From assembly GCF_029016285.1 (NCBI RefSeq), contig NZ_CP091975.1:3534001-3598000 (forward strand): a stretch of DNA of 64,000 nucleotides, in the 5' to 3' direction. The notes under the pieces are model-generated. The model searched no databases. It worked only from the letters and a program-made list of their open reading frames with translations, and was not told the origin of the DNA. The translations under genes and the position numbers were made by a program. Position 1 is the first letter of the stretch. Each line of letters opens with the position of its first letter. Shown here piece by piece: positions 48,161 to 56,884 of this stretch. The stretch is from Vibrio sp. DW001. Its GTDB lineage: Bacteria; Pseudomonadota; Gammaproteobacteria; Enterobacterales; Vibrionaceae.

Positions 48161-49129
48161 TTGAGAATCGGAAATCATCAACTTAAGAACAATTTGATTG
48201 TTGCGCCTATGGCTGGCGTCACCGATCGACCCTTTCGAGAGTTATGCCTTCGATATGGAGCAGGAATGGCCGTCAGCGAAATGATGTCGTCTAACCCTAA
48301 GCTCTGGAAAACGGCTAAATCTAAGCAACGCATGGTACATAAAGGTGAATCGGGCATTCGCTCAGTACAGATTGCGGGTTCTGATCCTAAGTTAATGGCA
48401 GAAGCAGCTCAATATAGTGTTGAAAACGGTGCACAAATCATCGATATCAATATGGGTTGCCCAGCTAAAAAAGTGAATTCAAAGCTGGCGGGGTCAGCTC
48501 TGCTAAAACACCCAGAGATGATTGAAAAAATCTTAACTGAAGTGGTTAATGCAGTAGATGTACCAGTAACACTGAAAACCCGTACAGGTTGGGATACAGA
48601 CAATAAAAACTGTATCGAAATCGCTAAAATGGCCGAAGGCTGCGGCATACAAGCTTTTGCTCTTCATGGAAGAACAAAGGCCTGCATGTACAAAGGCGAG
48701 GCAGAATATGACAGCATTAAAGCCGTCAAAGCGGCTATCTCTATACCCGTTATTGCCAATGGTGATATCGACAGTGCAGAGAAAGCCAAACAGGTTTTGG
48801 AATACACCGGAGCCGACGCTTTAATGATTGGTCGGCCTGCCCAAGGTCGTCCGTGGATTTTCCAGGAAATCTTACACTATTTGGAAAACGGCACCACTAT
48901 GCCTGAACTTCCGACGAAGGAAGTAAAGGAGATTTTACTTGGACATGTTCAAGAGCTTCATCTCTTTTATGGTGAGTTTCTTGGCCCCCGTATTGCTCGT
49001 AAGCATGTGGGTTGGTATCTGAAAGAACATCAACAAGCTAGTGAGTTTCGCCGTACCTTCAACGCGATAGATGCTGCAAGTCAGCAACTGGATGCACTCG
49101 AAGGTTACTTTGTACAATTTGTTTCATAA
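48161..49129 (+). CDS. dusB: tRNA-dihydrouridine synthase B
   Basis: DusB reduces uridine 17 in tRNA D-loops using FMN. The 322-residue TIM-barrel enzyme has [16 protein letters not shown] (FMN contact), [20 protein letters not shown] with the catalytic Cys, LKTRTGWD, and [16 protein letters not shown]. The start is TTG 48161 ([11 protein letters not shown]). The only nearby upstream GTG (48150) meets a stop after three codons, so the weak TTG start appears real. fis follows 24 bases after the stop. Confidence 0.94.
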   Translation: MRIGNHQLKNNLIVAPMAGVTDRPFRELCLRYGAGMAVSEMMSSNPKLWKTAKSKQRMVHKGESGIRSVQIAGSDPKLMAEAAQYSVENGAQIIDINMGCPAKKVNSKLAGSALLKHPEMIEKILTEVVNAVDVPVTLKTRTGWDTDNKNCIEIAKMAEGCGIQAFALHGRTKACMYKGEAEYDSIKAVKAAISIPVIANGDIDSAEKAKQVLEYTGADALMIGRPAQGRPWIFQEILHYLENGTTMPELPTKEVKEILLGHVQELHLFYGEFLGPRIARKHVGWYLKEHQQASEFRRTFNAIDAASQQLDALEGYFVQFVS

Positions 49130-49153
49130 ATTACTAGAAGAGCTAGACATAAT

Positions 49154-49450
49154 ATGTTCGAACAAAATTTAACTTCCGAACCACTAACAGTATCTACTGT
49201 AACTTCACAAGATCAAATCACTCAGAAACCACTACGTGACTCTGTAAAAGCATCTTTGAAAAATTATCTTGCTCAGTTAAATGGCCAGGACGTTGACGAC
49301 CTGTACGAACTAGTATTGGCTGAAGTTGAACAACCACTACTAGACACCATCATGCAATACACTCGTGGCAACCAAACACGCGCAGCAAATATGATGGGTA
49401 TCAACCGTGGTACTCTTCGTAAGAAACTAAAAAAATACGGCATGAACTAG
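49154..49450 (+). CDS. fis: Nucleoid-associated factor Fis
   Basis: Fis bends DNA, activates rRNA promoters and shapes the nucleoid. The 98-residue protein starts [20 protein letters not shown] and ends with the helix-turn-helix [20 protein letters not shown], nearly identical to E. coli Fis. It is co-transcribed behind dusB and ends at a terminator. Confidence 0.98.
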   Translation: MFEQNLTSEPLTVSTVTSQDQITQKPLRDSVKASLKNYLAQLNGQDVDDLYELVLAEVEQPLLDTIMQYTRGNQTRAANMMGINRGTLRKKLKKYGMN

Positions 49451-49475
49451 AAATTAGTTTATAAACTATTGATTT

Positions 49476-49509
49476 AAAAAGCCAAGAGAAGAGATTTTCT
49501 TGGCTTTTT
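49476..49509 (+). terminator. Intrinsic terminator of dusB-fis
   Basis: AAAAAGCCAAGA (49476-49487) pairs with TCTTGGC (49498-49504) and following TTTTT. Confidence 0.85.
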
Positions 49510-49894
49510 CTTTGTGCATTACGCAAGAGAAATGAAAACTAACCCCCGACACTTTACGTAGTTATGGTGCAGTCTGATTTTTCCGACCTCCGTGGTAATT
49601 ACGCAAACAAAACAATCGCATAGAATTATACCTGCCCGAGCTTAATCGCATTAATACTCAAAATCTCATTTTCGACTCATGCGAATAATAATAAACTTCA
49701 AGATAATTTCTCAAATGTATCAGCGTCGAAGAAAAACTTCTCTAGAGCCAAAACTAATAACTGTCCGATCAGGTCTGAACTTTCATTACAGTTAATTTCG
49801 TGCATATGATAGCGCATCGTGAACACCTGTCCTCGCTATTGCGTATGCCTGTGCTCACCTTTGCCGAAATACCTATCCTAATGGCCATAAATTA
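49510..49894. other. Gap between fis and Lrp-type gene, possible element remnant
   Basis: This 385-bp stretch (444 bp from the fis stop) has no recognised gene. On the minus strand a 39-codon frame at 49698-49817 (MRYHMHEINCNESSDLIGQL...) has no clear ribosome site and no recognised family. The base composition differs from neighbouring intergenic DNA by being less AT-rich in places. It marks the left edge of the accessory region and could be decayed mobile DNA, but no terminal repeats were found by eye. Confidence 0.35.
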
Positions 49895-50362
49895 TTATAT
49901 TGATTGGTGTAGCGTTGCTTTTACGCGATCCATCGCAATGATTGTTCTAAACCATTTAACATTTTTATTATTATAAAATAGCTCTTTACTAATATTTTCA
50001 TACTCTGCCATGGTTGGTACTCCAAGCACTAATATAAAATCAGCTTCTCCCGTCACGTAATAGCATTGCTGTATTGCAGGACCAGAAAAACTTGCTTTTA
50101 GTGCCTCAATATCGGATGTATGGGCTCTTTCGATATGCACCTCAACAATAATAGTAATAAGTTGCCCTACCTTTTCAGGCGCAATTACAGCAGTATTCGC
50201 GCAAATAACACCTTCATCTTCCATCTTTTTTATTCTTCTTTGTATTGAAGCAGGCGATAAACAAACTTTATCTGAAAGGATTCTGAGTGGTGTCTTATTA
50301 TCCTGTTGTAGTGTGATTAGTATCTCTCTATCGAAACTATCTAGTGTATTTGGCACGTTCAT
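49895..50362 (-). CDS. Lrp/AsnC-family transcriptional regulator
   Basis: The 155-residue protein has an N-terminal helix-turn-helix (LDSFDREILITLQQDNKTPL, then SPASIQRRIKKMEDEGVI) and a C-terminal RAM/AsnC ligand domain (ITIIVEVHIERAHTSDIEAL, VTGEADFILVLGVPTMAEYE). It is divergent from the PLP-enzyme gene at 50472 and is the likely local regulator of the cluster 50472-57265, sensing an amino acid or a pathway metabolite. The ligand is unknown. Confidence 0.88.
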   Translation of the reverse strand: MNVPNTLDSFDREILITLQQDNKTPLRILSDKVCLSPASIQRRIKKMEDEGVICANTAVIAPEKVGQLITIIVEVHIERAHTSDIEALKASFSGPAIQQCYYVTGEADFILVLGVPTMAEYENISKELFYNNKNVKWFRTIIAMDRVKATLHQSI

Positions 50363-50471
50363 TGGGAAAATTTCTCATTATTATAGTTTATTGAGAGCGC
50401 TATTCTTATTCCAAAAGAGATATTATTTCAAGTGTTGATAGATAAATAATAAATTAATTAAGGAAATAATA

Positions 50472-51632
50472 ATGCATTGGCAAACCAAGTTGGCCCAACC
50501 TCAAACATTAGCCGCTTCGGGCTTTAAATCTTTAGTAACACCTACGTACAGAGGTTCGACAGTATTATTTGATACACAATCAAAAGTGGTTGATGGTTGG
50601 CAGCAAAAAGAAAATGGCTACAGCTATGGTTTATATGGCACACCTACCACTCTTGAATTAACAGAGCGTATCGCTCAGTTAGAAAATGCCCACCACACTT
50701 TTGCGGTCCCAGGTGGCCAAGCAGCAATAGCATTGATTTACTTTGCCTTATGTCATAGTGGAAGCCATGCATTGGTGCCATATAGTGCTTATGGGCCAAA
50801 TAAAGAGATGGCTCAGGGAATGCTTAAAGACTTAGGGATAGATGTTGAAGCATATGATCCTATGTTAGGCGCTGATATTGCCGGGCTTATAAAAGAGAAT
50901 ACGTCATTAATCTGGGTAGAAAGTCCAGGTTCAGTAACCATGGAAGTACAGGACATTCCCGCAATTTGTGCCGCTGCTCATGAGAAAGGCGTTATGGTTG
51001 CGTTAGATAATACTTACGCTGCTGGTGTGCATTTTGATGCCTTTGCGCATGATGTTGATATCAGCATGCAGGCGCTGACTAAATACATTGGTGGACATAG
51101 TGACTTATTATTAGGCACGGTTTCCGTCAACTCTGAAGAGCTCAAAATGAAAGTGGGTTCTAGATATAAGCAGTTAGGTTTAGCCGTTTCTCCAGACGAC
51201 TGTAGTCTAGCGCTTCGCGGGTTACAAACACTTGCAGTTCGACTCGCCCACCTTGAAAAGTCGACGTTAGAAGTTGCAAATTGGCTAGCAAAACACCCCA
51301 ACGTTCAACAAGTATTGCACCCTGCTTTACCTTCTTGCCCTGGCCACGAATTTTGGAAACGTGATTTTACCGGCTCCAGCAGCGTTTTCTCATTCATATT
51401 TAAAGATGACTTAAGTGCTTCTCAAGTTGAAGAATTTATCGATTCCTTAGAACTATTTAAAATAGGAATGAGTTGGGGTGGAGTAACAAGCCTCGCATTA
51501 GTTTACCCAGCGATTGAAAGACCAAATAAAGATTATGAAGGTCGTTTGGTTCGATTGAATATCGGATTAGAAAGTACAGACGATTTAATTTCAGATTTAC
51601 AACAAGCAATAACCAAAATTACTAATAAATAA
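50472..51632 (+). CDS. PLP-dependent cystathionine beta-lyase family enzyme
   Basis: The 386-residue Cys/Met-metabolism fold I enzyme has YGTPTTLELTERIAQLE (active-site Tyr region), the PLP Asp179 in VALDNTYAAG and the Schiff-base Lys204 in SMQALTKYIGGHSDLLLG. The C-terminal SWGGVTSLALVYPA region matches MetC-type lyases. A C-S or beta-elimination lyase is the best guess; in this cluster it may release ammonia and an enamine that RidA would hydrolyse. It heads the catabolic cluster, divergent from the Lrp regulator. Confidence 0.82.
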   Translation: MHWQTKLAQPQTLAASGFKSLVTPTYRGSTVLFDTQSKVVDGWQQKENGYSYGLYGTPTTLELTERIAQLENAHHTFAVPGGQAAIALIYFALCHSGSHALVPYSAYGPNKEMAQGMLKDLGIDVEAYDPMLGADIAGLIKENTSLIWVESPGSVTMEVQDIPAICAAAHEKGVMVALDNTYAAGVHFDAFAHDVDISMQALTKYIGGHSDLLLGTVSVNSEELKMKVGSRYKQLGLAVSPDDCSLALRGLQTLAVRLAHLEKSTLEVANWLAKHPNVQQVLHPALPSCPGHEFWKRDFTGSSSVFSFIFKDDLSASQVEEFIDSLELFKIGMSWGGVTSLALVYPAIERPNKDYEGRLVRLNIGLESTDDLISDLQQAITKITNK

Positions 51633-51681
51633 TAACACCAATAATAACACCAATAATAACACCAATAATAACACCAATAAT
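51631..51681 (+). repeat. 12-bp tandem repeat immediately after the lyase stop
   Basis: Unit AATAATAACACC: a partial copy at 51631-51639, three full copies at 51640-51651, 51652-51663 and 51664-51675, then a degenerate tail ATTAATAATAATAATG. It lies between the stop codon and the ribosome site of the M24 gene, so copy number changes would alter the spacing of two co-transcribed genes without changing a protein. Confidence 0.92.
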
Positions 51682-51723
51682 ATTAATAATAATAATGATT
51701 TAACTGAAACAGAAGAGGTATAT

Positions 51724-52890
51724 ATGAATAAACCTAATCGTGGTTTTACTCTACAAGAGTTTGAAGATAGAACATCTAGAGCGCAAAAAGTGATGCATGA
51801 AAAAAATCTTGATGCGATGATTTTTACCACCGAACCTAATGTTCGTTATTTTACTGGTTTTTTTTCCCAGTTTTGGCATAGCCCAACTCGTCCTTGGTTT
51901 GTTGTGGTTCCTGCTCAAGGGAAGCCTATCGCGGTTATTCCAGAGATCGGAGCCAAGGGGATGGCTGAGACATGGATCGATGACATTTTCACATGGTCAT
52001 CGCCAAGACCAGAAGATGATGGCATTAGCTTATTGGCCAATACATTGAATACGCTCCCTCGTAAGTATGGGCGAATCGGTGCCACGCTTGGTATTGAATC
52101 TCACCTTCGTATGCCAGTTAATAATTACCTTCAGTTAACAACACTAGTAAAAAGTGATTTTGTTGACGTTTCACTGGCTGTTCATGAACTGCGCCAAATT
52201 AAGTCACCAGCGGAAATAGCAAAAACTCGTGAGATCTGTCGAATCACCAATGAAGCCTTCGACAAAGTGCCTTCCTATGCTCAAACGGGCATGAGTGAAC
52301 GGGATATCTGTAAGCAGTTTAGTTTAGATCTCAGAATGGAAGGGGCAGATGAAACGCCTTTTGTTATTGCAGGATCTGGCCCTGATGGCTACTACGATAT
52401 TCTGATGGGTCCAACCGACCGCATTATAGAGCCTGGCGATGTTTTGCTAATTGATACTGGTGCGGTATGGGATGGCTACTTTTCTGACTTTGACCGTAAC
52501 TGGGCCTTTGGAAGTGCTAGCGAAGAGATTAAATCGGCTTATCGCGCAACTTACGAAGCGACAACGAAGGGCTTTGAAGCAGCATGCTGTGCCGGAGCAA
52601 CAACGACTGATATCTACAATGCAATGTGGCAAGTGTTAGAAGAAAAAGGTGCTCTTGGCAATGATATTGGTCGCGTAGGCCATGGTTTGGGTATGGAACT
52701 AACCGAAAGACCGTCAAACACGTCAACCGATAATACACCTCTTAAGCCGGGCATGATTATGACTCTAGAGCCAGGCATGACATATGCGCCAAATAAAATG
52801 ATGTTGCATGAAGAGAATATTGTCATTACTGAAGATGGTGCTGAATGGTTATCAAGACGAGCAGAACCTGAACTGATCATCATTGATTAA
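51724..52890 (+). CDS. M24-family metallohydrolase (Xaa-Pro peptidase / ectoine-hydrolase-like)
   Basis: The 388-residue pita-bread protein has an N-terminal creatinase-like domain (1-155) and a catalytic domain (160-388). All five dinuclear metal ligands are present: Asp244 (LLIDTG), Asp255 (GYFSDFDR), His320 (GRVGHGLG), Glu349 (MTLEPGM) and Glu364 (LHEENIVI). This favours a true metallohydrolase over metal-free creatinase. Family members include prolidases and the ectoine hydrolase DoeA/EutD. The ribosome site AGAGG follows the 12-bp repeats. Exact substrate unknown; see the cluster finding. Confidence 0.82.
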   Translation: MNKPNRGFTLQEFEDRTSRAQKVMHEKNLDAMIFTTEPNVRYFTGFFSQFWHSPTRPWFVVVPAQGKPIAVIPEIGAKGMAETWIDDIFTWSSPRPEDDGISLLANTLNTLPRKYGRIGATLGIESHLRMPVNNYLQLTTLVKSDFVDVSLAVHELRQIKSPAEIAKTREICRITNEAFDKVPSYAQTGMSERDICKQFSLDLRMEGADETPFVIAGSGPDGYYDILMGPTDRIIEPGDVLLIDTGAVWDGYFSDFDRNWAFGSASEEIKSAYRATYEATTKGFEAACCAGATTTDIYNAMWQVLEEKGALGNDIGRVGHGLGMELTERPSNTSTDNTPLKPGMIMTLEPGMTYAPNKMMLHEENIVITEDGAEWLSRRAEPELIIID

Positions 52891-52905
52891 TCGTACCGAG
52901 AGAGA

Positions 52906-52931
52906 AGCCTTAGCTTATCGAAACTAAGGCT
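52906..52931 (+). other. Hairpin between M24 and permease genes
   Basis: AGCCTTAG (52906-52913) and CTAAGGCT (52924-52931), loop of 10 bases, no T run. It could stabilise the upstream message or act with the short frame that follows. Confidence 0.5.
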
Positions 52932-52948
52932 ATACAAGGGGTAGCAAT

Positions 52949-53023
52949 ATGAATTTTCAACAATATACGAAAATTACGTGTTTAACGGGATATCCACAAA
53001 GCACTTATAAGGGAGCAAACTAA
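52949..53023 (+). CDS. Putative 24-residue small ORF upstream of the permease
   Basis: ATG 52949 is preceded by AAGGGG at a workable distance. The 24-codon frame (MNFQQYTKITCLTGYPQSTY + KGAN) ends in TAA at 53021-53023, one base before the permease ATG, and the permease ribosome site GGGAG lies inside it. This suits a coupled leader peptide. Its first bases resemble the start of the gene at 54657 (MNFEQF), so it could also be a fragment of a duplicated gene start. Function unknown. Confidence 0.4.
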   Translation: MNFQQYTKITCLTGYPQSTYKGAN

Positions 53024-53024
53024 A

Positions 53025-54404
53025 ATGTCAAAATCTGGAGATGTGGGTCATAGTGTTCTTGGAAAATGGACATTATTGGCTATGGGTATCGGTATCACTG
53101 TCGGTGCTGGACTATTTTCACTCGTCGGGGCAGGTATAGGCCTTACTGGGCATGCCTTGTGGTTAGCATTTGGTATCGCCATAGTGTTCGGGATTTTTTA
53201 TAACATACCTATGTTATTTGCCAGCGGTTCACTTGTTTTAGATGGTGGGCCTTACGCTCTAATCAGCAGGATACTCGGGAAAAAATATGCAGGTATGTAT
53301 GTTGTAAGCTTCTTCTTGTATTTCCCTACCGTCGCCATTTATGCTTTGGCGCTAGGGTTTTATATAAACTCTTTGCTTCCAACGGTCACTCCTTCTGCAG
53401 GTGCGATAGCTGGTTTAACGGTGTTCTATATTATAAATTTATTTGGACTAGATACCTTATCTCGATTCCAAAACATGATGACAACGTTGCTTATGGTTGG
53501 TATCGCAACATTTATCTTGATTGGTTTCGGCCAAGTTGATTTTGCCCTTCTTACACCAAGTACTAACCCAGATTTTGCTTCACAAGGTAATATGGGTATT
53601 TTCAAAGCGGCTTGTTTGCTCTCGTTTGCAACATACTGCCAATACTATTTGATGTACTTCAGTAAATACGCCAAGAACCCTAAGAAAGATATTCCATTTG
53701 GGATGATAGGTACGACCATTACAATTGTCTTTATTTATATTGGGGTTTCAGTCGTTGCCTCTGGTGTTCTGCCTATTGATGAAGTTGCGAATCAACCTTT
53801 GACACTTGTTGCTCGAGAAGTTCTTTCCGCTCCAATATTCGTGTTCTTCATGATTTGTGGTCCATTCATGGCGCTATCAACGACCATTAACAGTGTTTAC
53901 GCCTCTTATGTACAACCTATTCAGGCTGCAACGCATGATGGATGGTTCCCGAAAAGCTTTGCTGTTACCAACAAACGAGGCACTCCTTGGAAAATATTAA
54001 CGCTTTGCTGGCTAGCGTCTATGCTACCCATCCTTCTTGGTTGGGACATAAGCACCATTGCAAATACCTACATTCTTACTGATATTTGTATTGGTATCTT
54101 TATGATGGTAGCAATCGCGATGTTGCCTAAAAAATTCCCTAGTGCTTGGGCAACACGAGAGTTTGGTAAAAATGTTCCTTTATGGGGGTTCTATACACTA
54201 GTGGGTCTTGCTGGTGTAGTGCAAGGCATACTTATATACAACTCAATTACTTCCATTAAGTTATACATTGTAGTTGTAACTGCAATAGCCTTTATTTCTG
54301 GCATTTTTTATGCCATTAAAAAAGACAAGGAAATTAACGTTAATAGCCCGAATAGTGAGACAGAAATTAATCCAACCACCAGTTCGTTAGTGAATGAACA
54401 GTAA
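53025..54404 (+). CDS. APC-superfamily amino acid permease
   Basis: The 459-residue carrier has about 12 helices. The N-terminal GKWTLLAMGIGITVGAGLFS carries the unwound helix 1 Gly motif (G-x-G-x-F) of APC transporters, followed by GPYALISRILGKKYAG and the helix 6-8 region. It is in the middle of the catabolic cluster and is presumably the uptake system for the cluster's substrate (amino acid, dipeptide or N-acyl amino acid). Confidence 0.87.
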   Translation: MSKSGDVGHSVLGKWTLLAMGIGITVGAGLFSLVGAGIGLTGHALWLAFGIAIVFGIFYNIPMLFASGSLVLDGGPYALISRILGKKYAGMYVVSFFLYFPTVAIYALALGFYINSLLPTVTPSAGAIAGLTVFYIINLFGLDTLSRFQNMMTTLLMVGIATFILIGFGQVDFALLTPSTNPDFASQGNMGIFKAACLLSFATYCQYYLMYFSKYAKNPKKDIPFGMIGTTITIVFIYIGVSVVASGVLPIDEVANQPLTLVAREVLSAPIFVFFMICGPFMALSTTINSVYASYVQPIQAATHDGWFPKSFAVTNKRGTPWKILTLCWLASMLPILLGWDISTIANTYILTDICIGIFMMVAIAMLPKKFPSAWATREFGKNVPLWGFYTLVGLAGVVQGILIYNSITSIKLYIVVVTAIAFISGIFYAIKKDKEINVNSPNSETEINPTTSSLVNEQ

Positions 54405-54656
54405 TTATCTTGAGGATGAACGACTGAAATTATTTTTAATAATCTAACTTAGAAATATCACCCGACAAAATATTACTCTTACTAATTATTAATAGTAGCT
54501 TAAATATGGCATTAGCTGAGCACCGAGATAATACTATTCAAAGAAGATTAGTATTAACGAATGACAGTACTGTATTTATAATTTCGAATAATTCACGAAC
54601 AAGAAATATGGTGTGATACAAAAAATCTGCCACAGCGAATATAAAAGGATATTAAT

Positions 54657-55430
54657 ATGAATTTTGAACAATTTAATGAATTTGAAGTTAAACTTAAATT
54701 TGAACCTGCTCCTCGTCCAAATAAAGCGCATATTGGACTTGTACAATTAGCAAATGATCATACTCTCGAAACGGACTGGTCTCATTTACTTGGTGAACAG
54801 GCTGCACTGTTTAGTAATCGAGTCTTTAAAGAAAATGGAATGACTCCCGAAGCGTTGGATAACGTAGCTACGAGTATCGGTCAATCTGCTCTGTTAGTCG
54901 CTGACGGCCTCCCAATGGATGTGATGGCGTTTGCTTGCACTTCTGCATCATTTGTTATTGGTGAGGAGAAGGTATCAGCCTTGTTAACTGAAGGCCGAGG
55001 TGATATCCCGACGACAAACCCGTGGAGTGCTGCTAAAGCTGCATTTAAACATCTTAACGCAAAAAAAATCGCAGTATTTTCTCCTTATCCAACAGATGTA
55101 AATATACAACTTAAGGAACAATTAGAGGGATCTGGGTTTGAATTGGTTGCTATAACTTCATTAGGTATTATGGATGATAATATGATTCATAAAGCACCAC
55201 TAAGTAGTTTTGAAGAAGGTATTGAGGTATTAATCAAAGATACTGGGGCAGAAGTGATTTTTATGTCCTGTACAAGTCTTCGTGCCGTAGAACACATTCA
55301 ATACCTTGAAGAAAAATATGGTGTACCAGTTATTTCTAGTAATTCGGCACTATTTTGGCATTCAATGCACCTTTGTGGGAAAAAAGCAGTTTGTCCGGGC
55401 TATGGCAAGTTGTTGAATAGTGATATTTAA
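54657..55430 (+). CDS. Maleate isomerase / Asp-Glu racemase superfamily protein (EutA-like)
   Basis: The 257-residue protein of the maleate cis-trans isomerase / arylmalonate decarboxylase group has two catalytic-type cysteines: Cys94 in AFACTSASFVIGEE and Cys205 in IFMSCTSLRAVEHI, each followed by Thr-Ser as in maleate isomerase. SPYPTDVNIQLKEQLEGSGF is the domain-swap region. EutA of ectoine-utilisation operons belongs to the same family. The reaction here is unknown: racemisation or cis-trans isomerisation is possible. Confidence 0.78.
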   Translation: MNFEQFNEFEVKLKFEPAPRPNKAHIGLVQLANDHTLETDWSHLLGEQAALFSNRVFKENGMTPEALDNVATSIGQSALLVADGLPMDVMAFACTSASFVIGEEKVSALLTEGRGDIPTTNPWSAAKAAFKHLNAKKIAVFSPYPTDVNIQLKEQLEGSGFELVAITSLGIMDDNMIHKAPLSSFEEGIEVLIKDTGAEVIFMSCTSLRAVEHIQYLEEKYGVPVISSNSALFWHSMHLCGKKAVCPGYGKLLNSDI

Positions 55431-55526
55431 TATTGTAAATATTAAATATCGACACTAATTGTTACACAGGTAAAAGGGATGATTATTTCAAAATATTCCT
55501 TTTACCTAATTACTTAGGGTTGTTCT

Positions 55527-56675
55527 ATGAATTTAGAAAAAAGAGTTATTGAATGGCGACATTTCTTTCATCAGAATCCAGAATTTGGATTTGAAGAAAC
55601 GTTAACTTCTGATTTTGTTGCAAGTACACTCGAAAGTTTTGGTATTGAAGTTCACAGAAATATTGGAAAAACAGGTTTAGTTGGCATACTGAAGAAAGGA
55701 AACAGTAAAAAATCCATTGGGTTGAGAGCAGATTTTGATGCGCTAAAATTACAAGAAGCCAATGTGTTTGACCACTGTTCAAAGACTGACAATATGATGC
55801 ATGGTTGTGGTCATGATGGGCACACAGCAATGCTTCTTGGTGCAGCGTTACAACTATCACAACATTGTGATTTTGATGGTACCGTTTACTTTATATTCCA
55901 ACCTGCAGAAGAACAAGGTACCGGTGCAAAAGCAATGATTGATGATGGGCTATTCACACGTTGGTCAATAAACTCAGTCTACGCAATGCACAATATGCCA
56001 GGAGTTGAACTAGAAACCTTTTTAATCAGCCCAAATTCAATAATGGCAGCAGAGAATCATTTTAGAATTGAAGTTCTGGGTGAAGGTGGCCATGCGGCAC
56101 TACCACATTTAGGCAATGACCCTCTTATTGCGGCATGTCATATAGGTACAGCGTTACAAACCATAATTACTCGAGACTTAGACTCTATACACGAACCTGC
56201 CGTATTGTCGGTCACGAATATAGAGACAAACGGTGGAGCTAATGTTATCCCTACCGTTGTAACGCTGTCTGGAGACACCCGTTGTTTTTCTGATGAAACA
56301 CAGGAAAAAATCAAGACTAAAATGGAACGTGTCATTTCAGGTCAATGTGCCTCCGCAGGACTAAAATATAATTTTGAGTTTTCCAATTGTGTTTTGTCTA
56401 CGGTTAATGACCCTGAAAAAGCTAAGATTGCCGCCCGAATTGCAGGAGGCATTGTGGGAAACGAGAAAGTAGATATTACTTGTAAACCATACTGTACTTC
56501 AGAGGATTTTTCTTTTATGCAAAGAGAAGTTCCAAGTTGCTATATTTTGGTTGGGAACGGTGCGAGAGGAGAGAGAGGCGGGGTGCCATTACACCTTCCT
56601 ACATACGACTTCAATGATGACTTATTAATGACTGGCGTTCAATTTTGGGTGGAATTAGTTCGAGATCAACTTTAA
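55527..56675 (+). CDS. M20-family amidohydrolase (N-acyl amino acid deacylase-like)
   Basis: The 382-residue protein begins VIEWRHFFHQNPEFGFEET and has the M20D metal site: the Cys-Gly-His-Asp of MHGCGHDGHTAML, FQPAEEQGTGAKAM and the His of VYAMHNMPG, plus a C-terminal His in GVPLHLPTYDF. Relatives are hippurate hydrolase, IAA-amino acid hydrolase and N-acetyl-diaminopimelate deacetylase. It would remove an acyl group from an amino acid within this cluster. Confidence 0.85.
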   Translation: MNLEKRVIEWRHFFHQNPEFGFEETLTSDFVASTLESFGIEVHRNIGKTGLVGILKKGNSKKSIGLRADFDALKLQEANVFDHCSKTDNMMHGCGHDGHTAMLLGAALQLSQHCDFDGTVYFIFQPAEEQGTGAKAMIDDGLFTRWSINSVYAMHNMPGVELETFLISPNSIMAAENHFRIEVLGEGGHAALPHLGNDPLIAACHIGTALQTIITRDLDSIHEPAVLSVTNIETNGGANVIPTVVTLSGDTRCFSDETQEKIKTKMERVISGQCASAGLKYNFEFSNCVLSTVNDPEKAKIAARIAGGIVGNEKVDITCKPYCTSEDFSFMQREVPSCYILVGNGARGERGGVPLHLPTYDFNDDLLMTGVQFWVELVRDQL

Positions 56676-56884
56676 ATACTCACTAAAACTACATTTATTT
56701 AATATCATATTTGGCAAGTAATATAACCATAAGAAAATGTATTTAAGTTTCACATATTAAGTAGAGTCTAATCAGGCACTACTAGTTCGGTGTTAACTAT
56801 GACCAAAGCAACGAAAAAATAATCAATTTATTTTGTAAAAAACATTTAGCTTACATGGATAATCGTATATATAACGGAGAAAAA

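Noticed and set aside
51631..51681. Considered as a CRISPR-like array
   Set aside because: The unit is 12 bp with no spacers and no cas genes; it is a simple tandem repeat.
51597..51830. Minus-strand frame with LLLVLLLVLL repeats
   Set aside because: It is only the translation of the 12-bp AT-rich tandem repeat on the other strand and is not a membrane protein gene.
52447..52738. Overlapping antisense frames inside the M24 gene
   Set aside because: The M24 frame has all five metal ligands; the shadows are low-complexity Cys/Arg/Leu text.
51724..52890. Considered calling the M24 gene creatinase or doeA outright
   Set aside because: The metal ligands exclude metal-free creatinase, and the rest of an ectoine pathway is missing, so only the family is named.
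54487..54620. 36-codon frame in the permease-to-EutA gap
   Set aside because: It has no Shine-Dalgarno and no conservation evidence; it ends in a run of rare text. Too weak to call.
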